A stretch of 64,000 nt of DNA from Sphagnum compactum (GCA_965153455.1 OZ234500.1:7750001-7814000); one strand, 5' to 3'. Counted from the first letter of the stretch, positions 1-9,310 are shown. Made by a program: numbers and translations. The notes: generated by a model from the sequence alone, not told the origin.

Positions 1-1
1 T

Positions 2-856
2 AGAGGGCGTAGGCTTGACTGGTTGGTGTGGCGATTAACAACAACCATTGCACGCCACTACATGCACACATTGGAAATGAAAAAAAGGGGTTTCATAAAA
101 AACAAGGTTATGGAAGCCATTGTTACACAAAGTGTGGAAAAGGCAGCCCTTATTCCATTCACCCATGTGTACCAACCAACCCTTGAGAGTGATGGAGCTT
201 GGGCCGTACGGAGCCAACGCCTTCCCAATGTTATTTACACGGTGAAATTCCCATTCACCGAAATGTTTTGTTACACATGCGAATGGGCATTGCGAGGGAA
301 CATGTGTAAACACCAAATTGTGGTCATTCTCACATGCACAGACATTTCTCAAGAGGATATCATTCATTACTGTGAAACATGGTATGGATCACATCATGGA
401 GGGTTGGGTCACATGTTTGCAGACCCGCGACATATTCCAGATGATATGGAGTCCAATGATGATGACGAGAATGATCATCTTGAAGGTGATGATGGGATCA
501 TGAACATGGAGCAAAATGATCTCCCTATGGGTGCCATTATAAGGTCTAATGTCACAATAAATTCATCAACCCCAATGGAAAGGGCTCTTGCACAATTGGC
601 CACTACAATGCAAGAGATCACAAATGAATGTAAAGAAGGCGATGTGACACTTTGTGAACATGCCACCTCACACATGAAAGTATTGGCATGTAATATTCGT
701 AACATACGTCTCACAAAGGCAAATGCAATTTCACACCCAGGATTGGTGTTACGCCGTGTAGAAGATGGATTGGGAAATAATGTCAAACGGCTCAAAGATT
801 GGCATGAAACAATGCTCAATCACACAAATGTACGTACTAAACGATGTCACGAATAA
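2..856 (+). CDS. MULE/FAR1-like transposase, C-terminal part (5' end outside window)
   Basis: The frame is open from the left edge to a TAA at 854-856, with no convincing ATG start, so this is the 3' part of a longer gene (about 284 residues visible). Near the start it reads RLDWLVWRLTTTIARHY, the kind of segment that follows the catalytic domain in MULE-derived transposases. About 80 residues later comes a SWIM-like zinc motif: Cys codons at 269, 278 and 305 and His at 311, giving C-x2-C-x8-C-x-H. Canonical SWIM is C-x-C-xn-C-x-H, so one ligand is displaced. An acidic stretch follows (about 433-500, many Asp/Glu), then a helical tail. In the plant FAR1/FHY3 and MULE families this C-terminal part accompanies a DDE domain and an N-terminal zinc-finger DNA-binding domain. 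Whether this is an active transposon, a domesticated gene or a relic cannot be told without the left flank. Confidence 0.7.
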   Translation, partial: RGRRLDWLVWRLTTTIARHYMHTLEMKKRGFIKNKVMEAIVTQSVEKAALIPFTHVYQPTLESDGAWAVRSQRLPNVIYTVKFPFTEMFCYTCEWALRGNMCKHQIVVILTCTDISQEDIIHYCETWYGSHHGGLGHMFADPRHIPDDMESNDDDENDHLEGDDGIMNMEQNDLPMGAIIRSNVTINSSTPMERALAQLATTMQEITNECKEGDVTLCEHATSHMKVLACNIRNIRLTKANAISHPGLVLRRVEDGLGNNVKRLKDWHETMLNHTNVRTKRCHE

Positions 857-1079
857 ATGTTTCAATTACTAATCAAGATTGTTGCCATTGGCACTAAGAA
901 TTTTGTTTTAGAATCAATTTTGTATGGAGGAAACCACACCCCGAATTCTTTGAACATCATGTATTCAACACACACATGAAGTCTAATATGGCACAAAAGT
1001 TATTATTGTTTCCAAGTAATAAGCACAAAATGTGTGAAATGCAAAAACACAAGGATAATGATACTATTAGTGTTAAATG

Positions 1080-1256
1080 CAGGTATTGTAACTAGGCCCC
1101 AAAATCCCAGTTGGTAAAAGTAAGTACAAGTGCAAGTATTACAATTATGCCCCAAAATTCCAGTTGGTAAAGGTAAGTACGGATGTAGGTATTGCATTGA
1201 ATGCCCAAAAATCCAGTTGGTAGAAGTAAGTATAAGTTCGGGTATTGCAAGTTTAA
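1080..1256. repeat. Tandem repeat, about 53-bp period, three copies
   Basis: Three imperfect copies share a core of the form CCCCAAAAT(C)CCAGTTGGTA followed by a GTAAGTA-containing stretch and GTATTGCA. The cores start near 1097, 1150 and 1204. The array lies about 220 bp downstream of the MULE-like stop codon, and no gene is seen between them. Confidence 0.75.
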
Positions 1257-1312
1257 ATGAAAAAAAAACCCTAAATGCAATACCCACCTTTCAAAAAGAC
1301 CCATCTAAATGG

Positions 1313-1668
1313 TTTGGATACCCTTAAGTGAAGACCTAGCCCTAAACACAATATGCACATGCAAAGTCATTTTGATATAACCCTACCCTACATGCAATAC
1401 CTGCATGTTGGGTCACTCCGAAAGTACGCATGGGGGGTTTAAGCCTCTCTATACGAAGATCTTACCCTAAATGCAATACCTGCATTTTGGGTCACTCTGA
1501 AAGTACGCATGGGGGGTTTAAGCCTCTCTATACGAAAATCTTACCCTACATGCAATACCTGCATTTTGGGCCACTCCAAAAGCACGGATGTGGGGTTTAA
1601 GCCTCTTTAAGTGAAGATCCTACCCTAAATGTAATACTTACATTTTGGGTCACTCCAAAATAATTAAT
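1313..1668. repeat. Minisatellite, 79-bp period, about 4 copies
   Basis: The word ATGCAATAC (or a close variant) recurs at 1392, 1471, 1550 and 1629, exactly 79 bp apart each time. Each unit also carries TTTTGGGTCACTC, an AAAGTACGCATGGGGGGTTT-like stretch, AAGCCTCT and ACCCTA. A more degraded unit precedes them from about 1313. The middle copies are nearly identical, which suggests recent homogenisation. Confidence 0.85.
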
Positions 1669-2567
1669 TAATTTCAAAATAATATGCTAACAAAGGTGTG
1701 AGGTTGGGGTTGTTGATTAGGAGTACCATGATTCTTATTTTGTTTCATGAATTTGAAAAAAGGTTGTATTGTTTGTGGAACAAATAGTACAATGACAATT
1801 GTGATCAAACTTATCTTGGTGTAGGAATTTTTCATGAAAAAGTTGAACTTGCAATCTATAACAGGGAATAATTATCTTAAATAATGATTTCAATCACTTA
1901 TTAAAACAAAAATATATTTAAGTTAATCAAATATCAAATTAATCAATCTGATTTTTAGATCCAACTTTTTATTATCCAAATAAATAAAGTTAAGCTAAAT
2001 GATTAGTTAATTATTTTAAATAAATGAATGATTATCTAATTCTTGATAATTAATCATTTAAATTATCTTAAATAATGGTCTATTAATTATTTAATTATAT
2101 GACAAATTTTGTTGATAATTCATGTATTATCAGAAATATTTTATATTCAATTGGGGGGAAATTTTTTGGGTTTAGACATATGTGAAACAATACAGTCTTA
2201 TTCTATATTTTCTTCAAAGAGATTGGGAAAATTAGGTTGGAGTTATCACACAAAGGTAAGAAGCAAACCTTATGTGAAAACCCAACCCTAAATACAATAC
2301 AAAGTTTGTTGAGATCAAAAACTAAAAAGTTCAAGCTTGAAATTGCTTCAAAGATGTTCATATTTTTTTTTTCCCCTTTTAAAGTTGTATACTCATTTCA
2401 AAAAACATATATTTAATTTAATAAGATTTTAAACAATGTTTTGAAAAAAATCAAAGCAGATTATTTTCTATTTTTTTTTGTTTCACATAATAATAAAAAT
2501 AATCATATTATGGAATTATATTGTTGATCCATTTCAATACATATAATATTTTCATATTTATTTATAG

Positions 2568-2608
<41 letters not shown>

Positions 2609-3060
2609 TATGGTTATGTATATTGCGATTTTTAATGAACTTTGTTTTTAATGCGAATTTAAAATTCCAAAAGATTAATAGCTAGGTATGAAAATGTTCA
2701 TAAGCTCTTAGACGTCATGCTAAAGTTTGTGTGGATTTTAAAAGCTTTGTGAGGGCCAAGTTGTTATGTAATGTTTTCGACACCTTCAGAAGTTGAAAGA
2801 TGACTTGACTATCCAAAAAACACATTAGTGTTCATGAAAAAAAACCAAGAATTTATAACCTTGACAAATTATTAATTTCAACAAAAGCTCAAACCTAAGG
2901 TTGTTAAATTGACTAAAGTGTGGACATCGATCAAACTAAACAACCTAACCTAAACATGAGTAATAGGTTAGTAAGCTATTTGTTAAGTAACCTAATTAAC
3001 TACCTGATAGGCTACCTACATAATATAGGCCTATTATGTAATTTATTCATTAATGTAAGC
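1669..3060. other. AT-rich stretch without a recognisable gene
   Basis: Very AT-rich DNA with many stops in all frames. It contains the TA microsatellite listed separately and, at about 2930-3060, TAGG/CCTA-rich low-complexity sequence resembling that at 52.7-53.0 kb. No coding, RNA or TIR signal was found. Confidence 0.6.
2569..2604. repeat. (TA)18 microsatellite
   Basis: Uninterrupted TA dinucleotide run of 36 bp in AT-rich DNA. Confidence 0.95.
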
Positions 3061-3104
3061 CTTCTAAGTTAATATCTTAGATGGTCTATGTAGGTATTGA
3101 AGAT

Positions 3105-3375
3105 GATTGAAGCCGTAGCCTTCTTTGGTCCGCCTTCTTGCGTCCTCTATTGTTGCTGCCATCGCCTTCTTTGGTCCGCCTTCTTGTGCTGCAAAAAAAA
3201 AAAAAAAGGCGACACCAGCAAAGTTGCCGTCGCCTTCTTCGCTGCGCTGCAGCTCAACAAAGGAAGAGGAAGAAGAAGGCGACGGCAGCAATGCTGCCAT
3301 CGCCTACGCTACGCTGCGCTGCAGTGCAACGTTGCCTTCTTCAAACAAAAGAAACAAAAAAAAAGAAAAAAAAAA
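3105..3375. repeat. GC-richer island of CTTC/GCAGCA-type repeats and inverted repeats
   Basis: The stretch GCCTTCTTTGGTCCGCCTTC occurs twice, near 3117 and 3165, 48 bp apart. Around 3277-3306 AGGCGACGGCAGCA is followed by its near-perfect inverse TGCTGCCATCGCCT, forming a 14-bp stem hairpin. An A14 run and a purine-rich tail follow. Several frames stay open only because of trinucleotide composition, and I do not regard it as coding. Confidence 0.6.
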
Positions 3376-3411
3376 AGTAATGCATCTTACCTAGTGGGCG
3401 CGTGGGTCCCA

Positions 3412-3500
3412 CTCCGGCTCTAGCTCCCCTGCTCCAACTCTAGCCACAGCTCCAGCTCCAGCCACAGCTCCAGCCACAGCCACAGCTCCAGCTCCAGCCG
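3412..3500. repeat. GC-rich hexamer minisatellite (CAGCTC/CAGCCA)
   Basis: Alternating six-base units CAGCTC and CAGCCA repeat over about 80 bp, starting from looser CTCTAGCTCC-type sequence. It is strikingly GC-rich beside the AT-rich surroundings. Confidence 0.8.
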
Positions 3501-3527
3501 CTCGACGTCTCTGGAGCTCTGGCGATG

Positions 3528-3598
3528 GAGTGAGGGGGGGTGGGGTTGGTAGGTGGTAGGTAGGAGGGGGGAGGTAGGTGGTAGGTAGAGAATTTTGG
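3528..3598. repeat. GGTAGGT-rich low-complexity stretch
   Basis: Repeated GTAGGTGG/GTAGGTAGG words form a G-rich plus strand. Similar TAGG-rich DNA occurs at 13.08, 37.4-37.6, 41.86 and 52.5-52.7 kb. Confidence 0.7.
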
Positions 3599-3715
3599 GG
3601 CAGAGAAGAGGTGGAAAAAAAAGCCCATGCGGGCAGGGAGGATGTTCATCCGCAAAACGGGTTCAATGGGCTCATCCTCAACTGGTGCATTGGTGGCTGC
3701 TGGTTCACTCCGGCC

Positions 3716-3921
3716 TGTTTTTACTACATGCCTACTAACCATCTACTTGTGGGTTGTTAGTAGGTAGGTAATAAAAAGAAGCAACTAAGCTAACCACCAT
3801 GGTTAGCTAGGGAATTGGAACCCAACATTGTTTCCTGATCAGTTACCATCCATCCTTCATGGTGCAATGCTGGGTGATGGTTCACTGTGGGCCTAAGGTT
3901 CTCCACATGCTTCTGGTGGAG
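3716..3921. repeat. About 200-bp dispersed element, copy 1 of 3
   Basis: It runs from TTTTTACTACATGCCTACTA to CTCCACATGCTTCTGGTG and is nearly identical to 9566-9764 and 29389-29587. It contains two built-in hairpins: CCTACTAACC pairing with GTTGTTAGTAGG, and AGCTAACCA / TGGTTAGCT separated by 3 nt. This copy lies outside the large duplication, so the family has spread independently. No terminal inverted repeat or coding frame is visible, and the class is unknown. Confidence 0.8.
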
Positions 3922-4947
3922 CATGAAAAACAACTCCAAATTTAACAAAAGGTTCTATTGATAAAATAAAAAGAGAAATGCTTGTTTTTCACACAATGCA
4001 AGTTCACTACTACACTAAATGCAAGTTCCACAACAAATTTCACCATTGTTTTAATGTTCTTTTTTGTTTGGTCTAGTTTGGAATTTACTTTGCTAGTGAT
4101 GATGCTTTGATCATTTCTCTCTTTTAGAAATTGACAAGTGTTTGATTTATGATTACTGTTTTGAAATGCATTTTCAAATCATCTTTTTATGGGATGAATT
4201 TATATGAAACATTTCTCACGACAATTTAAATTTTTGTGATATGAATATCTTGTGTGAGTGGCAATGGCAAGTGCAAAAATCCACCAAGAATGTTACCCTC
4301 TCAAAATTTTGCTACAAAACAATTCTTACCCTCAAGTTAAATGGGCCTATGTTCTGGAAAAGTCCCCATTGCCAATTGCCAACAATGGAAAAATTTCAAC
4401 TTTAGCCTAATTCATTAATTGTAGCACTTCAATGAAGTCCCTTAGATGTATGATTGGTTAAAATGTGGCTCCTGACCCTCTGTAAGTATTTCTTATTTCA
4501 AGCCAATAAACAAGATTCCAAAAATTATGTTACAATTGTTTTTACCATAAAATCAACAAGCATAAAATTGGAGCAACCAATTAAATGTGGCACTAGTCCT
4601 AAACTCCTTTATGCAAAGTGTCCAATTGGAAAGCATTTTTTCAAAAAAAAATTGATTGTATTTGTGTTATTATAAACATTTACACTATCAATGATATTTT
4701 GGATAAAGAAAATAAAGATTGGTATGCAAGGAAAGGTTCATAATCAAGTCCATGAGTCCTAGAGTTTGGCTTGAAATCTTTTATCCAACAACCATCTTCT
4801 TCTTCAATAACTTCCTTGGATGAGACGTTTTAAAAAATCATTTTGGGAAGAAGATGATTGTAAGGATATTTTCTTTTGTCCTCAATTTTTCATTCATTAA
4901 TTTTATTTTATTTTTGCAACTTTCAAGTCCATTTGGTGGGTCCATCC
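3922..4947. other. No feature recognised
   Basis: AT-rich sequence with scattered short frames only. The longest open frame here (about 4454-4675) has AT-driven composition and no homologue I recognise. Confidence 0.5.
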
Positions 4948-5285
4948 ATGTTAGTAGGAGCTAACATTGACCCTTTGGGTGACTGTTTTTCATTGGGAAC
5001 ACTTTTTTAATATATTTTTAAATCTTTTAAAAAATTATATTGTTATGTGAAGGTTTGAATTAAAATTTTGCAAAGAATAGTTAGGTAATATTATTTTTAC
5101 ATTATGCCCAAGGAGGTTACAATTGTTTTAAAGGGATTTTAGTTCTTTCTTATCCATTAAATTGATTTCAAATCCCATGAAACATCATGAATGTTTATAT
5201 ATAAATATATCCTAACATTTTAACCACAATTTAAGTTACCATGTCAAACCATGAAATATAAGCAATGGTTGGCTCCTACTAACAT
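4948..5285. mobile_element. MITE-like element with about 22-bp TIRs
   Basis: ATGTTAGTAGGAGC at 4948-4961, continuing into TAACATTG, is matched in inverse at 5263-5285 (CAATGGTTGGCTCCTACTAA then CAT). The arms agree at roughly 20 of 23 positions and enclose about 340 bp of AT-rich non-coding DNA, as in non-autonomous DNA transposons. No clear target-site duplication was found, so the class stays open. Confidence 0.5.
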
Positions 5286-5895
5286 GATTGCACCCTTCTA
5301 ACTTTTCCAAAGATTGGGAAATAATGTTTGTCGGATGAAAAGATGCACAATGGATGAAAATTATATTAAAGATGAACAATTGGAAAAGAAAGTTACCCAA
5401 TTAATGAAAATTTAGGAGATTAAGATCATAACATGGATGAAGAAAAAGAAAAAGAAAAGCTTCATACTGGATGAAAAATTGAGGACTAATGATGAAAAGT
5501 TCAAAACACATTCATCCATTGTGTACCTTCTTAAAATTGCAATGTGTTGCAACTCCCTAGATCTTGTTCCCAAAAAGTAACCAATTAATTCCCATGGAAA
5601 GAATGACACCAATTCCCTTTTCCATTAAGGAACTTTTCATAGGGACGGATGTCTTCCCAAGGAAATAAGTCTGTGCAAGCTCCTCATAGAGAAAATGACG
5701 CCACTTCTTGTGAAAATGGGTCCAAATTGCATGGGAAAAACATTGGAACAACTAAAATGTGCCGTTTTAGCTCAGGAAATTGATTTTTCTGCACCAAATT
5801 CGTGCAGCTTGCCGTGGCAGGTAAAAGGCGCAACACAGTTGTGCACCTCCCAAAAAGAGTGTAATAAAATTGCACCTGACTGCGGCTCAGTATTT
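5286..5895. other. No gene recognised; repeated GGATGAAAA words
   Basis: GGATGAA/GATGAAAA-type words recur at about 5330-5510. From about 5640 the sequence is less AT-rich and has overlapping open frames on both strands (about 5684-5950). It leads into a repeat shared with 61.5 kb, so it is more likely transposon or pseudogene debris than a gene. Confidence 0.4.
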
Positions 5896-5990
5896 CTGAT
5901 TGGTCGATCACAGTGATTAGTCCAGGTTGTTTGCTATTAGTAGTGCCCATGTATATGCAGTTCCGGTTTCAGTTTTATTCGTGGGGTTGC
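5896..5990. repeat. Diverged repeat shared with 61468-61560
   Basis: Both places read GATTGGT...TGATTAGTCC (or TGATTGGTCT), then TTTGCTATTAGTAG, GTAT(A)TGCAGT and GTGGGGTTG, in the same order and orientation. An A12 run follows here, which could be a retroposed tail. The family is unidentified. Confidence 0.55.
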
Positions 5991-6545
5991 CAAAAAAAAA
6001 AAGCTAAACTTAGACATTTAATTTTACTATCCAGTTGAGCACAATTGGTGATGCTATTACAATCTTATCTTCAAAAACCAAGTTGCACCAATAAATTTTA
6101 AACAATTCTCATGTTCTGAAAGAATTTGAGAAAATGATTTCCTCTTGGGGATCAATGCTAAATGTGCAGTAGAGACTGAGCTATATTTAATTGATTGCTG
6201 CTATTTACTGCTTGCCCAATGAGCATGTGTACTTTTGATATGAATTCATTGCTATTATTGTTTTGTGCATGCCTCGTAAACCTAGTTGCGAATAGGTCCA
6301 TAATTTTATTTTATTTTTAAGGCTAATCCTTTTTTTAATGTTGATAAGTACAGACCATTTACATTTAGAATGTTGTAACTGGTTAGCCGCCTTGGGTAAA
6401 ACTAGCACCCACGGTGTCAACATAATAAAAATCTCAAAATCCATTTTAAATAATTATTTCTAAATATTACAAATATCTGACTACGTTTAGACTAAAGTAG
6501 GAGGTTAATATGGCCACTAAGGAGGCCCCACTAAAACAGGTGAGG
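5991..6545. other. No feature recognised
   Basis: AT-rich spacer between the repeat above and the 3' side of kinase 1. Only short, composition-driven frames are present. Confidence 0.5.
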
Positions 6546-6641
6546 ATGGTTTTCATTTGTGTTTTTGGCCTAATGAATGGTTGGAACTTTGCAGCTGTGT
6601 TTTTGGCGAATGTAGTAGGCCAAAAACACAGGCGAAACCAT
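6546..6641. repeat. Fold-back hairpin at the 3' side of kinase 1
   Basis: ATGGTTTTCATTTGTGTTTT continuing TGGCCT (6546-6571) is the near inverse of AGGCCAAAAACACAGG continuing CGAAACCAT (6617-6641). This gives a stem of about 25 bp with few mismatches around a loop of about 45 nt. The loop contains a further CTGTGTTTTTGG word. It lies about 100 bp beyond the kinase stop codon and could be a small MITE, or could fold in a kinase 3' UTR if transcription runs that far. Confidence 0.6.
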
Positions 6642-6745
6642 TTAACTGTCCCTAAACAGAGGAACTCTGGGCCTACAAATCAAGCCTGTAGGACCTTATA
6701 CCTATCCTAAAAACTCAAAATTTTCAGTCATCTTGGGATATTAAA

Positions 6746-8839
6746 TTAATCCTCTGAATAAATTTCACGAATCAACGTCCTAGTGGGGAAAAATGGAAGG
6801 AACTTTTCAGCGCCCCTAAACAGCTCTTGGACTCTCTTAGCTTTCTTCAAAGCTTCAGATTTGGATGTGCCCAAAAGAGAATTGAGAGCTTTCAGCAACT
6901 TGAAGTTCATATCTGCCTCCCAACCACTTCCCACTCTAACAGCTGAGTTTATGCTGAGATCAAGAGCCCGTTTTTCGAAGTTGTCGATCTCGGAATAAGC
7001 TGCTCTCCAAGTTTTCAAGACTGTATTTTGCCTACACGCTTCCTCCACAGCTTCCTTCCATGCTTGAAACTCTTCGGGACTTTTCTCACGCCAAGCAACT
7101 AAGACCTCCCGTATCCTCTTCCAAAGACGATCGGACGAAAAAACGTAATCAACGGTGAAGTTTCTTTGGATTACTCGCCAAGCTTTTGAGGCTGCTGGGG
7201 TTCGCGGCACCCAACTTTCCATTGCAGCATACCAAGCTGCTATGGCTTCCCGGAATCTCGATGTTACGCTTACCTCATTGGCTGCAAGATCTTCTAAGGC
7301 TCTGGCTACCTCTCTGGGCATAAGCGCCTTCAAGGCTCCTTCGCCATGTGGGATGTCATGTCCTTGGAGAAGTTCCCACCAGACTGAAATCTTCTCCCAT
7401 TTTGCAAAATCATAATCTTCCTCCCAAATATTAGGAAGAGCCTGGGATTTGACAGGTCCTGTACCTTGTTGCTCCATCTCAAGCAACCCTGTAGACGAGA
7501 AGGATCCTGGAGTTTGATGTTCACTGTTCGGCAGAGATTCCATACGACTCCTACTAGCCTGCATACCAAGTGACGCTGAAGAGGCCGAGGACGAAGACGA
7601 CGACGCTACTACTGTGGTTTGATTTTCGGCTTTTGGAATACCAACTTTCATGCGCCTGTAGAAACCAGGACACTGACCTGGTGGGTGTGATTCGAGTTCT
7701 TCGCTCAAGGTTTCTATGATCTCGGTCCATCCAGGGCGTTTCTCTGGCTCCATTTGCCAACAACTGTGCAACAACTCCGTCATCTTAGGGTTCACGTGAG
7801 GAGGAAACTCTGGTCTTTGCCCTGAAAGAACCACATCATAGTCTGTCGAAAGATGCTCTTTAAAGGGAATGCGCCCAGTTAGGAGCTCGTAACATAACAT
7901 TCCAAAACTGTACACGTCTCCCGCAAAAGACCATTTTACAGGCTCGGTTCCATCTTTCAACGATTGCAGCACTTCCGGTGGCCTCCAAAATCTGGTGCCC
8001 ACTACATTGTCCGAACTCTCGTAGTCCCCAATCCTGACATAGAAATAAAATGACTCCAAATCTTGCTCCAATTCAACAGATTCAATCAATACTTCTCCAA
8101 GATGTGAGTCTAAAGCCAGAGGCGTGACGAGGATGTTTGCAGCTTTCAAGTCTCTGTGAATCAATCCACATCTGTGCAGGTCCTGCATTCCTCGTGAAAT
8201 GTCTATCATCATCTTGATGGTGTCGCTGTAGTCAAACGGCATCTGCCCGTCCACATAAAGAATCCGCCCATCACCCACACAGCGAACACCATGATCTATG
8301 AGATTTCGGAGATCGCCTCCCAGTCGTTCCATGACTATACACGCGTTGCCGACAGCATCCATTCCGACGCCAATCACTTTGCAAACTGCAGAAGCGTTTC
8401 TTCTCGATGTTTTCATCAGCTTGTCCATTCGCTTTTGCAATTCCACCAAGTCTTCTTGTCCACGTTTCAACTTGTATTTCAATCTTTTGACAACCAGAGG
8501 TGTAGAAAATTTCTTACAAGTACCTAAGAAAACATGTGCCTGCCCACCTTCTCCGATCTTTTGAAGTAGAAAAATGTCGAATGGATCTAACAATCGCACT
8601 TCCAAAGCAATATCGTCCTCACTTAGTGTCTCCACCAGGTCGCAACTTTGATCTTGCACATCCCTCGACGAAAGCACTCTCCAAAACTTCTTAAGTGCAG
8701 ATCCATAACATGAAAGTGGTCTTGGAGAAGCCACTTCACTCCTCGATCTCTGAGTTGTTGACTTGAAGCTCGTGACCTGCCCTGCAACAGTCGGGTCCTC
8801 CTCAATCTCCAAGATATTGCTGTTAAGAGTGTCCGCCAT
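6746..8839 (-). CDS. TKL-type (Raf/HT1-like) protein kinase 1, full length, 697 aa
   Basis: Predicted cytosolic protein kinase in a single exon. The start is the ATG at 8839: an in-frame TAG lies a few codons upstream, and the codon just before the ATG is a GTG unlikely to initiate in a plant. Residues 1-85 are a polar N-terminal tail. The kinase domain spans about 86-380: GEGG loop 96-99, ATP-anchoring Lys118 in VVKRL, HRDLKAAN with Asp230 and Asn235, PPE 287-289, DVYSFG 308-313, and CWQMEPEKRP ending at 369. HRDLKAAN, GTRFWRPPE and the final CW..EP..RP are typical of plant TKL kinases. Oddities are DYE (272-274) in place of DFG, and 36 residues between Asn235 and Asp272 instead of about 13. 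A Ser-rich linker (about 412-423) leads to a C-terminal domain (about 470-697) with 12 tryptophans and much predicted helix that I do not recognise. No signal peptide or membrane segment. Its GC content is well above the surroundings. Substrate unknown. Confidence 0.9.
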   Translation of the reverse strand: MADTLNSNILEIEEDPTVAGQVTSFKSTTQRSRSEVASPRPLSCYGSALKKFWRVLSSRDVQDQSCDLVETLSEDDIALEVRLLDPFDIFLLQKIGEGGQAHVFLGTCKKFSTPLVVKRLKYKLKRGQEDLVELQKRMDKLMKTSRRNASAVCKVIGVGMDAVGNACIVMERLGGDLRNLIDHGVRCVGDGRILYVDGQMPFDYSDTIKMMIDISRGMQDLHRCGLIHRDLKAANILVTPLALDSHLGEVLIESVELEQDLESFYFYVRIGDYESSDNVVGTRFWRPPEVLQSLKDGTEPVKWSFAGDVYSFGMLCYELLTGRIPFKEHLSTDYDVVLSGQRPEFPPHVNPKMTELLHSCWQMEPEKRPGWTEIIETLSEELESHPPGQCPGFYRRMKVGIPKAENQTTVVASSSSSSASSASLGMQASRSRMESLPNSEHQTPGSFSSTGLLEMEQQGTGPVKSQALPNIWEEDYDFAKWEKISVWWELLQGHDIPHGEGALKALMPREVARALEDLAANEVSVTSRFREAIAAWYAAMESWVPRTPAASKAWRVIQRNFTVDYVFSSDRLWKRIREVLVAWREKSPEEFQAWKEAVEEACRQNTVLKTWRAAYSEIDNFEKRALDLSINSAVRVGSGWEADMNFKLLKALNSLLGTSKSEALKKAKRVQELFRGAEKFLPFFPTRTLIREIYSED

Positions 8840-9310
8840 CACAGATCTTGAACCCTAGACCAAGTGTAGGAGTAATGTCGTGTGAACCTGTTTAGAAACA
8901 CGAGATGGGGAAATATCTCCGCTTTCCACACTACAAAGCTCTTCCTAAAACATTGACAGGAAGACGAAATGAAAGCTGTATGCGAGATGACAGTAGTCAG
9001 CCTGCTCCAACTTGCTAAGCCTTGATGATAGAATGTCAAGAAGAATCAGAGTTAAAACCAGCAATAGAAAGAGAGAGAGAGAGAAATCGCAGCAAGAATG
9101 TAAAATATCGAATAGCAACCGAGGAGTACTTCAATAACAGAACAACTTTTAGCCGAGTGCGTGGGGAACGGATCTGGCTATCACGCGTGAAAAAACTTGA
9201 AAGGGAAGGAAACGCGTGAAGAGGAGAGACACAGAAGACTTGGGAATAAACAAGAGCAAGATGACGATAACTATGGAATGCCATAATGACCATAGGAATA
9301 TTCCCCAAAA
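8840..9310 (-). promoter_or_regulatory. 5' UTR and proximal promoter region of kinase 1
   Basis: This stretch is conserved almost base for base upstream of kinase 2 (28652-29113), whereas sequence beyond about 9310 drifts more. On the coding strand it contains a CT-rich run (plus-strand GAGAGA at 9071-9085), common in plant leaders, and two ACGCGT sites at 9183-9188 and 9212-9217. The first sits in the palindrome CACGCGTG. CGCG cores are known binding sites of plant CAMTA factors, but binding here is inference. No clear TATA box was found. Transcription start and any leader intron are unknown. Confidence 0.5.

Noticed and set aside
3097-3423. Several overlapping 80-108 codon frames rich in Lys, Arg and Ala
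   Set aside because: Low-complexity trinucleotide and purine-run composition keeps all frames open at once, on both strands.
7155-7415. Open frames on the plus strand inside the kinase gene
   Set aside because: Shadow frames opposite a strongly supported coding sequence.
8842-8842. GTG codon before the kinase ATG as the start
   Set aside because: Initiation at GTG is not expected for a plant nuclear gene. The ATG at 8839 (and 28651) has an upstream in-frame stop and identical context in both copies.
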